In this document: positions 1-12,858 of the stretch, piece after piece
How the letters are laid out: each line of letters opens with the position of its first letter
Numbering within the stretch: position 1 is the stretch's first letter
DNA from: Boswellia sacra
Taxonomy: Eukaryota > Streptophyta > Magnoliopsida > Sapindales > Burseraceae
Assembly (NCBI GenBank): GCA_013180625.2
Contig: SNVD02006922.1
Coordinates: 62,001-126,000, forward strand
Direction of reading: 5' to 3'
Length of the DNA: 64,000 nt
Made by a program: the position numbers and the translations under genes
Notes under the pieces: generated by a model
The model's database searches: none
Told to the model about the DNA's origin: nothing
Seen by the model: the letters and a program-made list of their open reading frames with translations, nothing else

Positions 1-6
1 AGATCA

Positions 7-1260
<1,254 letters not shown>

Positions 1261-1314
1261 TAGTAAAAAATATCACTCTTATGTTTTTTCTCGAGGGCTC
1301 AAAGCAAATATCTG

Positions 1315-1322
1315 TATTTATA
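1315..1322 (-). promoter_or_regulatory. Possible TATA box of the terpene synthase gene
   Basis: TATAAATA on the minus strand, about 55 bases upstream of the ATG at 1260. The position fits a plant TATA box with a very short leader. Only the motif and spacing support it. Confidence 0.4.
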
Positions 1323-2159
1323 GCTAGGCATAGGTTCGTAACAGGTGTTGAAATTCTTTAAACAAAATTTCAGCCAAAAACTTGAAATAATAATAAAATA
1401 TTTTATATGTGCTTTACGTGAAAAGTAGACAGATATAAGATAATCGCAGCCAGCACGATTCACGAGGATTTCTGTATTCACTAGTATATTTTTTTTTATT
1501 ACCCATTTGATGAACGAAAAATGATGCGTACAACAATAAATAAATGAATAATTAATGTTATGTATATAATCAATTTATATAACTATAATTAATTCTACAA
1601 ACACAATAAATTCATATAATTATCTTTATACACCTTAGTCTGTTATTATTTCGTTAGATGTGTGATTATTTCCTCATTTATTCTTATTTTTCTTATTTAT
1701 TCTTTTATTTTATTCAAGGGCGGAGCCATGTTCATGCCTGACGTGACTGTGGCCCTCCCAAAGTTGAAAATTTTTCCTAAATTTATTTTATATTTTCCTA
1801 GGCATGTAAGTTAAATACCATGAAACTCCGTAGTTTGGCCTCCCCAGCCAAGAGTTTTTAATAGACAGTATAAATATAGATAGTGGATAAAATAGATATT
1901 TTAATTAAATGGTCCCCATTTTTAACTAAGTTTTATATTCTCTCACATTTTCTTTTTCTTTTAAAATATTGATTAATTTTTCGTTCCTATTTAAAAGCTA
2001 ATTTATCTCTTTTCCTATTTAATGACTTATCTATCTTTTTTTTTTTTATCGTATAGAGTATTAATTTATGTTTCTTTCTCCTTTTAAGTACTAATTTTTG
2101 TTCTCCTTTTAATATTTTAAAATTGATTTCTTATACTAGGAAATGTACTTTACCTACGT
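1323..2159. other. Intergenic, AT-rich; possible hAT-type remnant
   Basis: No coding region seen. A short stretch around 1716-1860 has AAGGGCGGAGCC near one end and GGCCTCCCCAGCC near the other, phrases often met in plant hAT-like non-autonomous elements, but no clean terminal repeats or target duplication could be found. Confidence 0.3.
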
Positions 2160-2800
2160 CACCCCATCAAATTGCATACTTGACTTTTGATAACTTATAC
2201 TTGACTTCTAAATTCATTCCATTTGTACCTCGAAGTCTTTCAGACGTTTTTCATAATATTGTGTTAGAATAAGACATTCTCTAAGATAATTTTGGTCTGC
2301 TCCCTAGTCAACTAAAGCAATTGTTTCTATTTGTAAATAATTATCTATATATAACAATATTCCTATATACCATTTTTTATAATTAATTTTGTCTATAATT
2401 TGCACATAACTTTTTCTATTTGTGAACTAGAAGGTATATTTTGATCTTTATTTTTAGATTCAAGTATTGTTAATCTTGTTTGAGTTTGGAGTTATTCTAA
2501 TTGTTGATTTTGAATTTCTTTTTTTATTTCTTTTATTTGTTCTTTTAAGTTTATAATTTTTTTTTTAATTCTCTTGTAGTAATTTGTTTGAATAGAGTTT
2601 GTGATGGATATTTATCCTATATTTTATTTAAACTAAATGTTTCTGGAGTCTTAATACTACTTTCTTGCTCTAATATTTCTTTTAATCTTATTAAATATTC
2701 TCTTTTTTATCTTCGGATGTTCAATTTTATCAATAATATATAATAAAAATTGTTTATTAGTATTTTTAGTAATTACATTAATTTACTTACAGTTGCATAA
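2160..2800 (-). pseudogene. Remnant of caulimovirid pol: aspartic protease scrap
   Basis: Around 2,294-2,325 the minus strand reads LVD, a stop codon, then GADQNYL, i.e. the retroviral-type protease active site D-T/S-G-A with the second residue mutated to a stop. It is followed by a Tyr-Glu-Lys-rich stretch to about 2,190. The region between it and the coat segment (2,350-2,790) is AT-rich with many stops. Reverse transcriptase and RNase H should follow at lower coordinates but are absent. Confidence 0.55.
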
Positions 2801-3298
2801 TCACTCTGTACAACTTAAAGATTTACTACTTTCTGAAGTATTATCAGTATCTTGAATATCTAGAATATCATCATCTTCATTATCACTAATGCTAGATTCT
2901 TGACTAGATTGTTCACTAAATAATAATTTATTAATTTTATCTATTAGTTCATCTTGGTCATTTAAAAGTTCATTGGCTTTATTCTTCTTTTTACATTGTT
3001 TTGATGTATGACCGGGTTTTCTACAATTCCAGCATACTAATTGCTTGTTAGACTTTGAATAATTCTTCTTAGGTTTATATTTTTTCTTATTCTTCTTATA
3101 GTATTGACTATCAAATTGACTTTTATAAAGTTTCTTTGATTTATTTTTATTATATTTCTTTGAATATGATGGTGGCTTAAGATTTTCATAACCATATTGT
3201 TCACAGAAAGATCCCATCGTTTTGCTAAAACTTTCTATTTTTTTTTCTTTTTGTTCTTGACATATTGCTAAGCCTTCTTTTTTAATAAACGCAAACAA
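2801..3298 (-). pseudogene. Caulimovirid coat protein C-terminal part with CCHC zinc knuckle
   Basis: 165 aa open. A Lys-rich stretch with many Tyr-Lys-Lys repeats leads to a CCHC knuckle, CWNCRKPGHTSKQC, and then a Ser/Asp/Glu-rich acidic tail. Knuckle plus basic arm is the nucleic-acid-binding end of caulimovirid coat proteins. It is separated from the core (3364 onward) by about 65 bases of frame-broken sequence. The same segment exists in copy B at 7646-8047 with small differences, including a shortened basic arm. Confidence 0.8.
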
Positions 3299-3363
3299 TT
3301 AACCATATGTTATATTATCTCAAGGAATTGAATTTCCTCCTCTTAACTCTATTAATTTATTGA

Positions 3364-4071
3364 TTATTTTCCCAGAAAAGAATTATCCTGCAATAAAACT
3401 TTCTTTCCAGAAAGAAGCACTCTATCTTGCCTCTTAAATATATTTGTTAAAAATACATCCTTATACCATCTGAAATCTCCTAAGGTTGGACATCTAAGAT
3501 CTGTTAGAATTATTTTTGAACTAGCTAATTCCTCTTTAGGATTTCCTATGAAATGCATAGAAATTGTATATATTAGTAGTTCTAGAGCATTTTGAGTTTC
3601 TTGAATAGTTACAAATCAATCTTCATATTCTACTTGAGTTTTTTCTAGATTATTGAATCCTATACAATTGTCCTACCAATATTTCAGTGATCCTGTAAAA
3701 CCTGCTACTAATAGCTTGGTAGTCTCATGATCACTTGATTTATAAGCTTTATATGCAGTGGATGCCATTCCCATTTCTTGTAAGGCATTTATTATTTCAT
3801 ATTCTAATTTTCCATTTATGTTCCATTCATAAATTGAATCTCCTGCATATTTATTGGAAATGACTTGTTTTCTTTCTTCGTACATTAAATCTGATGGAGT
3901 AGGTCTTGGGTAATATGTTCTTGTAGGGGCTTGTTTCCATTTATTCTTTTTAGTGATTTTGTTTATTTCATTTTTATTTATTTCATCAATATCTTCAGAT
4001 GTTGTAATAGATTGAGTGTCACTTTGTTGATTTTGATCTATAATATTAATATTATTTGAAGTACTTGGCAA
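3364..4071 (-). pseudogene. Caulimovirid coat protein core, broken
   Basis: The first part (3673-4071) reads an acidic Ser/Thr-rich lead, then TRTYYPRPTPSDLMYEER, then EWNINGKLEYEIINALQEM and LLVAGFTGSLKYW, which are hallmark blocks of caulimovirid capsid proteins. A short deletion compared with copy B (8,500-8,550) and a stop break the frame. The reading resumes at 3364-3558 with MHFIGNPKEE and CPTLGDFRWYKDVFL, which continue the capsid domain. It flows into the zinc-knuckle segment at 2801-3298. In an active virus this domain builds the particle. Confidence 0.75.
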
Positions 4072-4879
4072 TATCGTAAGTTTTTTGATTTATTTGATCA
4101 ATTAAATCTATTTTAGGAAGTCTTATTGGCGTATTATTTTGCTGAACTAGTTTAAATAATGGTAGAGATATATCTTGAGGAAATGTTACATGTTGTTTTA
4201 ATTTAATATTATCTATTTGATCTTCAATTCTTGTAACTTGTTTGGACACAGTATGTAGTAATTGATTATGAAAATTATTTTGTTCATAAATTTTTTTAAT
4301 ATCTCCTAAAGTTGCAGTTCCATTATCTAGTCTATTCGATCCCTTTTTAAATGGGGTTGCTAAAATCTCTGCTTCATTTGTTTGGATTTTGATTTGTTCT
4401 AAAGGTGGATGTACTGATTGAATTATTCCATGTTGTATAGTTTCCCATTTTTTAAATTCATTTGTTTGAACATTAAAATTTTGACTTTTAAATGGAAATT
4501 GAATATTATGTTTTGATGCATATGTGTTAAACCAAATAAAGAAAGGAATGTTGACTTTTAATTTTTTCATCTCATTATACCATTTTTTCCTAATTTCTTC
4601 GGTTTCTTGTTTAGTAAATGTACTAAAATACCATTTTCTTTTAAAATTATTTTCTTCTTGTAAAAATTCATTTCTTAAATATTCTTTATTTATTTCAAAG
4701 TCTTCTTTTTGAATAGAATTAATAGTTTGAAAATCTAATTGTGTAGGTGACATTGGTGGTGATTTGTTAACCGGTTCTACTTCAGGTGTTGTATAATTTA
4801 CTGAATATGCAGGATTATTATTTATTTCACTTGCTTGTGTACTTCTATAATTAAAACTACTAGATTTTGGTAATGACAA
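4052..4879 (-). pseudogene. Caulimovirid polyprotein linker between movement and coat regions
   Basis: An open 275-aa stretch, Asn/Lys/Gln-rich, with FKRKWYFSTFTKQETEEIRKKW and IPFFIWFNTYA followed by a coiled-coil-like part near its C-terminal end (VTRIEDQIDNIKLKQ). This type of linker sits between movement and coat domains in Florendovirus/Petuvirus-like elements; no enzymatic function is known for it. It overlaps the next open segment (3673-4071) by 20 bases in another frame, which marks a frameshift in what was probably one continuous polyprotein. Confidence 0.6.
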
Positions 4880-5809
4880 TGAACTTTTAGCAGATTTAAT
4901 ATCAGAATAACTTGATGAAGTTTCTCTTATTCTTAAAGAATTAAATCATAGTAATATTTTTCCTTCTAGATTTTGAGTAATTTGTGCTATTTTCTTTTGT
5001 GCTATATTCCTAGGTGGTAATGGATTATCTATCTGCCAAACTTCTGGTATAGTAATTTCATTTAAATTTAAGTAATTTTGGTGTGTAAGTTGATGTTGGA
5101 GTATTTTCTTATGTTCCAACTGTTAATATCGTAGTTTCTCCTATAGTGTCTTGCAGTCTACATCTTGGATTAAACTTTGAACTAGCTTGTTTAAAATATA
5201 TCCTACAGAGTAATAAATACCCATGCCTATTTTGTGTAAAGACTGATTCTGGTAAATGAATATTTGAAACTAATGTGTCCAATATTTTTGGGTCATGCAG
5301 ATTGACTTGGAAATTTGGAGCATAATTAAAATAAATAGCATCGTTACAAAGTTTGACTGAACTATCCCTAATAAAGAATCTTGAAATTTTAATAGTGTTT
5401 TACCTCTTAATAACATTAATACTGGAGAATCTATTCCTATTTTTGATAATGGTTTTATACCTATTTGTATTAGTCCAAAATTTATATAATTAAATCTTTT
5501 TTGTTTATAAATTTCTATAGCTAGTTGACTAAGCAATCTTATTTCTTCAAATTCATTCTGTAAAGTTAAAGTTTCTTCACGTTCTTTTATTGAATAAGCA
5601 GGTTTAAAGTCAAATGTTTCCATTTTACATATACTATTTGGTGAAATACTGGGTAATGTGTTTTTGTTTAAACTGTGTTTAATATTAGTAATTTTTGTCA
5701 TTATTTCTCTTGAACTAATTACCTTGGACGTTTTTCTAGATTTAGAATTTAGATATTTTCTAACTGTAGATGCCATTTTAGAATTATTAATAACCTCAAA
5801 TTTTAGCAC
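4880..5809 (-). pseudogene. Caulimovirid movement protein (30K superfamily), frameshifted
   Basis: The open part (5270-5809, 179 aa) starts with a basic Ser/Thr-rich segment and then shows the 30K core: YINFGLIQIGIKPLSK followed by SPVLMLLRGKTLLKFQDSLLG, the beta-strand region shared by Caulimoviridae movement proteins, which in living viruses form tubules at plasmodesmata. After a stop at 5270 the homologous reading continues in another frame across about 5,110-5,270, then degenerates to about 4,880. It precedes the linker and coat regions on the same strand, as in viruses with a fused movement-coat ORF. Clearly broken. Confidence 0.7.
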
Positions 5810-6010
5810 ACAATCTTCTCAGGACAGGAAGGCTACGGGAACACGTAAGGCGCTTACCAATGGTCTCACTCTTTCTCCTAGCTGCTGGGAAAACCTAACT
5901 TACCATCGTATGCACAGCTCTCACTGCTACCTAGCCTTATCCTTCAAATCTTATTTACTAAAATTTTTCTTTATTAACAATCTGGAATGATATCTATAAT
6001 TAGAATTTCT

Positions 6011-6211
6011 CTAAATTCTGCCTCTTTCACAAAGCGTCCAACAGTATATTTCTAAGTCTAAAATATGATCTTTGAGCCAATCTAATTCTATTAAATCTAA
6101 TCTATCTTCTCATAAAATATTATACCGATTGTTTTTAAGGAAATTTTTTGTGTTGTTATAATCAATTCTATGTCTTTTAATATGTTCTCTTAATTCGCTC
6201 TTTTCTGTCAT
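6011..6211 (-). pseudogene. Small ORF upstream of the viral movement protein
   Basis: ATG at 6209-6211 opens a frame beginning MTEKSELREHIKRHR, Lys/Arg-rich, that meets a stop at 6110-6112 and then continues open in the same frame to 6011. It lies about 200 bases upstream of the movement protein start on the same strand. Some caulimovirids have a small first ORF here, but no family can be named. It may be a leader ORF of the virus or chance open sequence. Confidence 0.35.
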
Positions 6212-7584
6212 TTATCTAGAGTTTTATTATCTAGTCTTTTTCGTTTTTCAATTAATAAGATAATTTTCCAATGTTGAGGCTTATAAAAAGCATTTTAAAA
6301 TTTTTTTGCTACCTCCCGAGAATAAATTATTGGCTACATCCCAATTTAGCCAGAATTTTATTGATCTACAACTAGGTTATTGCGTCATAGGGAGGAATTG
6401 ATTTGTCATAGGAGTAATATTCAATGTGTTCATGGTTACTATGGTCTATTGATCTTTATTTGTTTAATTTCCTTATGTTATAAATATGAAAAATTTATGT
6501 AACCAACCAAAAATACCGCCACATAAATGGAATGATCATTTATTAAATTAAACAATAAAACATTGTGACTCATACATTAATTTTTATAAAATTTATACAA
6601 AATTTAAAACAATATGAGACCATCGAGAGTTAAACATTTAAAACGAATATAATTGTTTGCTGTGTCTTTAGTTTAAAATGAGTGGATGTAATTATATACA
6701 TAAAATATCCTCTTCCCTTTTTTTTGCAGAGAATATAATTATCTACTAGATTTTTTTTCTTCTTAGAGTCTCTTAATTCAAGCCTTAAAATGTGTAAATA
6801 TTTAAATATAAATATTTAAAGTTTCAAAATCATTTAAAAAGCTAAACACATGGATTGATTAATTATCAAAGAATCATTATTGAAGAATCTAATTTAGCTC
6901 AAGAATATTTTGATTTAAGATTTTTGAGGTTATTTTACTAATTTAATTGATCTAGGAATGTTTTGAGAGATTTTGACTTTCTACAATGTGCTCAGAATGC
7001 TTGATTTAGTTATTACTTTTTTTTATTCGATTCGGGGATTAGACTATTAGTTTAACTCAAAACTATACTTCGCTATTAATTACTAAATTGAAAATCAAAC
7101 TTACTCAATTTGTTTGGCCCTATTTCTCAACCCTTTTCTTTTTTGCATTAATGATTATTGTACATTGCCCCATAAAAAGCACTTATAAGTAATAATTACA
7201 TCTTGACTTCAAATCTCTAAAATAAACCTGAAATCTATGCCTAGCATGAATATTTTGAAATTTGCATCATAAATGGTAAAAACTGCAACTTTAAACGTGC
7301 AATAAGAGGAAAAGTATGCCCACAGTTGCACAATATATCATTCGAAGATTATGTTAATATAAAATGCAAATATATGTTAAACATATCATCCGCAGATTAC
7401 TTATTCCATATATCTTTATATTTAAATGATAATGTTCCTAAATTTTATTTAAAATTTTGCATCTCAAATTTTTTTTTTTTAATTATTGATTAACAAGTAG
7501 ATAGATTGAATATAATGAATGAAGCAGTAGTTTTTAAATATAACTATACACGTTTATTAGCGTCAGACCTCAGCCATTAAATTG
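6212..7584. other. AT-rich spacer between two viral copies, no gene seen
   Basis: No open frame with recognisable domains on either strand. It may include degraded viral leader or intergenic sequence next to copy A (for example 6,212-6,470), but no primer-binding site was recognised. Confidence 0.4.
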
Positions 7585-8600
7585 AATATAAAAATTGTTT
7601 ATCAGTATTTTTAGTAATTACATTAATTTGCTTACAGTTCAATAATCACTCTGTACAACTTAAAGATTTACTACTTTCTGAAGTATTATCAGTATCTTGA
7701 ATATCTAGAATATAATCATCTTCATTATCACTAATGCTAGATTCTTGACTAGATTGTTCACTAAATAATAATTTATTAATTTTATCTCTTAGTTCATCTT
7801 GGTAATTTAAAAGTCCATTGACTTTATTTTTCTTTTTACATTGTTTTGATGTATGACCGAGTTGTCTACAATTCCAGCATACTAATTGCTTGTTAGACTT
7901 TGAATAATTGTTCGTAGGTTTATATTTTTTCTTATTCTTCTTATAGTATTGATTCAAATTGACTTTTATAAAGTTTCTTTGATTTATTTTTCTTACATTT
8001 CTTTGAATATGATGGTGGCTTAAGATTTTCATAACCATATTGTTCACAGAAAGATCCCATCGTTTTGCTAAAACTTTCTATTTTTCTTTTTTCTTTTTGC
8101 TCTTGACATACTGCGAAGCCTTCTTTTTTAAAAAAAGCAAATGATTGACCATATGTTATATTGTCCCAAGGAATTGAATTTCCTCCTGCTATCTCTATTA
8201 ATTATTGATTATTTTCTCAGAAAATAATTTTAGTAATCCTGCAATAAATCTTTCTTTCCAGAAAGAAGCATTGCTGTCTTGTCTTTTAAATATATTTGTT
8301 AAAAATGCATCCTTATACCATCTAAAATCTCCTAAGGTTGGACATCTAAGATTTCTTAGAATTATTTTTGAACTAGCTAATTCCTCTTCAGGATTTCCTA
8401 TGAAATGCATAGAAATTGTACATATTAGTAGTTCTAGAGCATTTTGAGTTTCTTGAATAGTTACAAATCCATCTTCGTATTCTACTTGAGTTTTCTACAT
8501 GATTAAGTATGATTTGTTGATTATTGAATCCTATACAATTGTCCCACCAATATTTCAGTGATCCTATAAAACCTGCTACTAATAGCTTGGCAGTCTTATG
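7585..8600 (-). pseudogene. Endogenous caulimovirid, partial copy B: coat protein region only
   Basis: Same orientation as copy A. 7646-8047 encodes the basic arm, the CCHC knuckle (CWNCRQLGHTSKQC) and the acidic tail; 8198-8410 encodes the later capsid part (MHFIGNPEEE, CPTLGDFRWYKD); 8,500-8,600 carries the LLVAGF block with WWDNC, which copy A lacks. Similarity to copy A starts at about 7,585 (matching about 2,745) and ends at 8,600, where the LTR of a copia element begins inside the capsid gene. Several stops and frameshifts make it inactive. Confidence 0.8.
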
Positions 8601-10358
8601 TGTTGACCCAGGTATGGCAACCCAAGAGGGGGGGTGAATTGGGTTTTTATTTATCAAAACGGATTTAGAAAACTTTTCTTGAAAGATCAAAATTATATAA
8701 CTCTTTCTTTGAAATAAAGGTGAAGAAGATGAAATTAGAATTTATCAAAGATGCAATCAAAAGAATAATAATGATGAACAATCACAAGTGCAAGTAAATG
8801 TAAAGAGGAAAGGGATAGAGAGAGTGCAAACTCAATTTACGTGGTTCGGCAAACCTTGCCTACGTCCACGGGCTCCTAGCTCCACGAGCTAAGCTTTCCA
8901 CTAAGTTGTAGAAATCTTTACAACTTGCTTGATGAACAACCTCACCAAGACTTTTTCTTCCAACTCTTGATAACACCACACCAAGAGTTCTTCTTGATGA
9001 ACAACCTCACCAAGGCAACTTCCTTCAACTCTTGATAACACCACACCAAGAGTTCTTCTTGATGAACAACCTCACCAAGGCAACTTCTTCAACCCTTGAT
9101 AACACCACACCAAGAGTTCTTCTTGATGAACAACCTCACCAAGGAAATATTTCTCTCAAGGATAACTTTTATCCTTTACAATAAGATCTCACTCTCACCA
9201 CAATACAAGAACAAAGATAATTGTTTATAACAAAATACAACTCTCCTCAAAGAGTAGATAAAAAATATAAAAGCTCTCTAAAAATTATATTTCCCTTATT
9301 TGTTGGCTTGATGGATGTTCTTGAATGAATGGGAGAAGGGCTCCTTTTATAGGCAAATAGGATGAACTTAATCAAGTGAAGACACCAACTCCAAATTTTC
9401 TGCCCACCATAAAAACCGTAATCTTGTCTACCATTTTTGTCAATGTTTTGTTTGAAATTTGAAAATTTTGAAAACATAAAAGATTTGCACATTTGAATAA
9501 GCTTTCCAACGCATCAAGAATCAAGTCATTTGGATATCTGTAGCTCAAGATATGGCCAAAACACCATTCGGTGCTCATGTGACTTGATTTTTCTTTCTTG
9601 TGTCAGTCCACCAAATTGAATGATAATTCTGTCAGCCTTTCGTTTGAAATTTGAATTCTTCAAAACATGAAAGATATGCATATTTGAATAATCTTTCCAA
9701 AACATTAAGAATCAAAGCATTTGGATATCTCTATCTTAAGATATGGCCAAAACACCATTCGGTGCTCATGTGAGTTGATTTTTCTTATTTGTGTCAGTCC
9801 ACCGAATTGCATGTCAATTATGTCGGCCTTCTGTTTGAAATTTGAATTTTTCAAAACATATGAAATGTTCCTCATTAAGTCATCTTTCCAATGCCACAAG
9901 AATCAAGTCATTTTGATTTTTCTAGCTCAAGATATGTCCAAAGGAGTATTCGGTGCTCATGTCAGCTGCTTCCATTTGTCTTTCAAATTGCTTGATGATT
10001 TGGACAACCTTGCACCTGAAATTTGAATTTCATTAAACATATGAAATGTTATAAATTGAGTAAGCTTTCCAAAGGCTCAAGAATCACGTCATTTGGATAT
10101 TTGTAGAGATATATATGACCAATTGATTGAATATTGCTCATGTGTCACATTCTTTGAGTCAATCCTTGTTCTTAAACTTTGGTGCCTTTAACATGTAGTC
10201 TTCTCCTTAGCTTCAACACTCATTTTAATAAGCCTCTTCTTGATTTTACAATTATTTCAATGATATTACTCTTGCACATAAATAAACATGTTAGTAAATC
10301 ACAATGAATCAATGTGTATTGTTATCATCAAAATTATCATTTAGCCTTAGGGCTAACA
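8601..10358 (-). repeat. 3' LTR of copia element (left copy)
   Basis: 1,758 bp. Starts on the minus strand TGTTAGCCCTAAGG and ends CCTGGGTCAACA. It matches the right LTR through most of its length but lacks many of that copy's small insertions. It holds three units of a 63-66 bp tandem repeat between 8,962 and about 9,150. Confidence 0.9.
8962..9150. repeat. 63-66 bp tandem repeat inside the LTR
   Basis: Three successive units starting at 8962, 9028 and 9091, each containing CTTGATAACACCACACCAAG followed by AGTTCTTCTTGATGAACAAC. The matching array in the right LTR spans about 14,510-14,720 with more degenerate units. Confidence 0.8.
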
Positions 10359-10898
10359 ATCTCCCCCTTTTTGATGATGACAAACCATTGATTGCTTTCA
10401 AATAATATCTAAAATAAAGAATGAAAATAAAATCAAGAATAAACAAAAAAATTGCACTTGTTATGAATATAAGCAATCCAAATATTTCTCCCCCTTTTGT
10501 TATCATCAAAAAATGTAATCAAATTAACTACTCCCCCTAAATATATTCTCCCCCTTAACACATGCTACCATTCAAAGATTATCATATTAAAGCAAAATTA
10601 AGACATATCCAACATGCCTAATTCTCTTCTAATTATACAAAATCTATCTTGACTAAGGGGTTTGGTCATATTTGGGTCTAGGGACTAATTCCCAAACTTG
10701 ATTTCTCTCAAATTGGTTTAATTCTTCTTGCATAGCTAAAATCTAACTTTCGTCATTTTCAGCTTCTTTGAAAGATTTTGGTTCAAATTGAGAGACAAAT
10801 GCAAAATGATTACAAAAGTTCCTAAAAGAATATCTAGTTCTCATATCTTGTGATGGTTCACCAATAATGAGATCTTTAGGGTGAGCTTTTGCGTACCT
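10359..10898 (-). other. Copia PPT region and non-coding 3' interior, start of RT only
   Basis: The polypurine tract AAAAAGGGGGAG (10361-10372, minus strand) abuts the 3' LTR. Three more purine tracts of the same type lie nearby (about 10,489, 10,531 and 10,546). From about 10,740 to 10,650 a frame reads AMQEELNQFERNQVWELVPR, the entry into the reverse transcriptase domain, and then stops. Everything that should follow (YVDD core, RNase H) is missing. Confidence 0.7.
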
Positions 10899-12294
10899 TC
10901 ATTCCTTTGGTAATTCTTGAAAAGAATCATTTACTTCCTCAATCTTTTCTTGTTGAAGTTGTAATTCATCTTGGCTCTTTTCATTAAGCCTTGATTCCTT
11001 GATTTGCCTTTCTACCTCAACAATATCATCATCTAAATTCTCTGAAGAAATAACATTAGTTTCATCAAATTCAACATGCATAGATTCTTCAATAGTAAGA
11101 GTCTTTTTGTTAAAAACTCTATATGCTTTACTATGGTTGGAGTAGCCAACAAAAATTCCAACATCGGCTTTTGCATCAAATTTTTCAAGGTTATCCTTGG
11201 TATTTAAAATAAAACATTTACATCCAAAAACTTTAAAAATCCAATGTTGGGTTTTCTTCCTTTCCAAAGTTCATAAGGAGTTTTCTTTATTAAAGCTCTA
11301 ATATGGACTCTATTGATTATAAAGCATCCGGTATTAACGGCTTTGGCCCAAAAATATTTTGACAAATTATTTTCAAGTAACATGGTCCTAGCCATTTCTT
11401 GGATAGTCCTAGTTTTCCTCTCAACAACACCATTTTGTTGTGGAGTTCTAGGTGAGGAAAAATTATGTTCAAAACCATTTTCATCACAAAGATTTTCAAA
11501 CGCAACATTGTCTACTTCACCACCATGATCACTTCTAATGGATACAATAGAATGCCCTTTTTGATTTTGGACTCTTTTTGTAAATTTTGAAAAAGCTTGT
11601 ATGGCCTCATTTTTAGTTTTCAAGAATAACACCCAAGTGAATCTTGAATAATCATCCACAATAACAAAAACATAATACTTTCCACCATGACTTTGAGTTC
11701 TTGATGGTCCAAATAAATCCAAATGAAGTAATTGTAGAGGTTTATTTGTTGAAATAAATTTCTTGTGTTTAAAAGAAGTTCTCACTTGTTTTCCAAATTG
11801 ACAAGCATCACAAATCTTATCCTTTTCAAATTTTATTTTTGGAAGACCATCAACTAAATCATTTTTAGAAATTTTTGAAATTGTGTCCATGCTAGCATGA
11901 CCTAACCTTCTATGCCATAACCAAGCATCATGATTAACAATGAAACAATTTTCTACATGATCATTAACATCAATATCAATTGTATAAATATTACCACATC
12001 TATTACCAACAAATAATGTCTTATTGTTACTAACATCCTTAATCACACATCTATTAGGCTCAAAAGCAACAAAATACCCCTTATCACACAAGTGACTAAT
12101 GCTAATCAAATCATGTTTCAAACCATGAACAAGCAAAACATCTTTAATAATAGGTGAAGAAGGGTTACCAATATCACCATGTCCGATTACCCTTCCTTTG
12201 GCATTATCGCCGAAGGTCACATATCCTCCTTTATTCATGATTAATCTTGAAAATTTGGAGGCATCTCCGGTCATATGCCTTGAGCATCCACTAT
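10899..12294 (-). pseudogene. Copia protease-integrase part of pol
   Basis: Two overlapping open segments (11204-12274 and 10899-11267). Just upstream, in the frame entering from 12,310, is the protease motif YLDSGCSRHMTG. The GAG-pre-integrase domain follows (AWLWHRRLGHASMD...CDACQFGKQ, the HHCC zinc-binding part), then the integrase core with its catalytic triad: D in LHLDLFGP, D in IRSDHGGE, E in NGVVERKTRTIQEMARTM. The second segment carries the post-integrase block with DAKADVGIFVGYSNHSKAYR. A frameshift separates the protease from the upstream knuckle segment and another joins the two halves near 11,260. Integrase inserts the cDNA copy; this copy cannot be translated continuously. Confidence 0.9.
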
Positions 12295-12858
12295 CTAAGT
12301 ACCACTTGTGTTTGCCACTCCTTTGTCTCTACAATCAACATTCAAGGAGTAACTTTTTGGTACCCAAAAGTTCTTGGGTCCTGGGGGGTTAGTTATGGTA
12401 CTTTTTGGAATCCATATTTGTTTCAAATTAGGATTTCTCTTAATATAGCAAGAATGCACTTTGTGTCCTTTTCTTCCACAATAAGTACATGAATAATTAG
12501 GATTATTCTTAGAAGATGTATGAACAAAATAATTTTTAAAATACTTTTGATTTTTATGAGTTTTATATCCTAAACCTCTTTTATAAAAAACACACCTTTG
12601 GTTTTGTAACATAGAATTCAAATTTTTTGTGCTTTTTGTAAAACTATCAACAATATTTCTTAAGTCATTTTTTTCCTTTTTCAAAATAGCATTTTGTTTC
12701 TCCAATTTATCAAAATCCTTTTGTTTTAAAATGTCATTTTCAGTTTTTAATAAATGTATTTGACGTTCCAAACTTTCAAAATCTTTTTGCTTTAAAAGTT
12801 CATTTTCATTTTCTAAAGCTTCATTTATTTCTACCATCTCTTCTAATTGAGATAACAT
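12295..12858 (-). pseudogene. Copia gag C-terminal part: coiled coil and second zinc knuckle
   Basis: 187 aa. A heptad-rich Leu/Lys/Glu coiled coil (residues about 5-85, with repeated LLKQKDFE units) precedes a CX2CX4HX4C knuckle (CTYCGRKGHKVHSC) at about residue 123. After that comes a Pro/Trp region (IPKSTITNPPGPKNFWVPK) typical just before the protease in these copia elements. The frame shifts by one base at about 12,310, after which the protease reads YLDSG. Confidence 0.8.

Larger units (their letters stand above)
2160..6211 (-). mobile_element. Endogenous caulimovirid (pararetrovirus), partial copy A
   Basis: Read on the minus strand from about 6,211 to 2,160, the order is small upstream ORF, 30K-type movement protein, long linker, coat protein with CCHC knuckle, then an aspartic protease scrap. 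This is the order expected of Petuvirus/Florendovirus-like Caulimoviridae integrated in plant genomes. All parts carry stops or frameshifts, and no reverse transcriptase or RNase H was found, so the copy is incomplete and inactive. Base composition is very AT-rich (Lys, Asn and Ile codons dominate). The family is supported by the combination of domains; the genus is inference. A second partial copy in the same orientation lies at 7,585-8,600. Confidence 0.8.
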
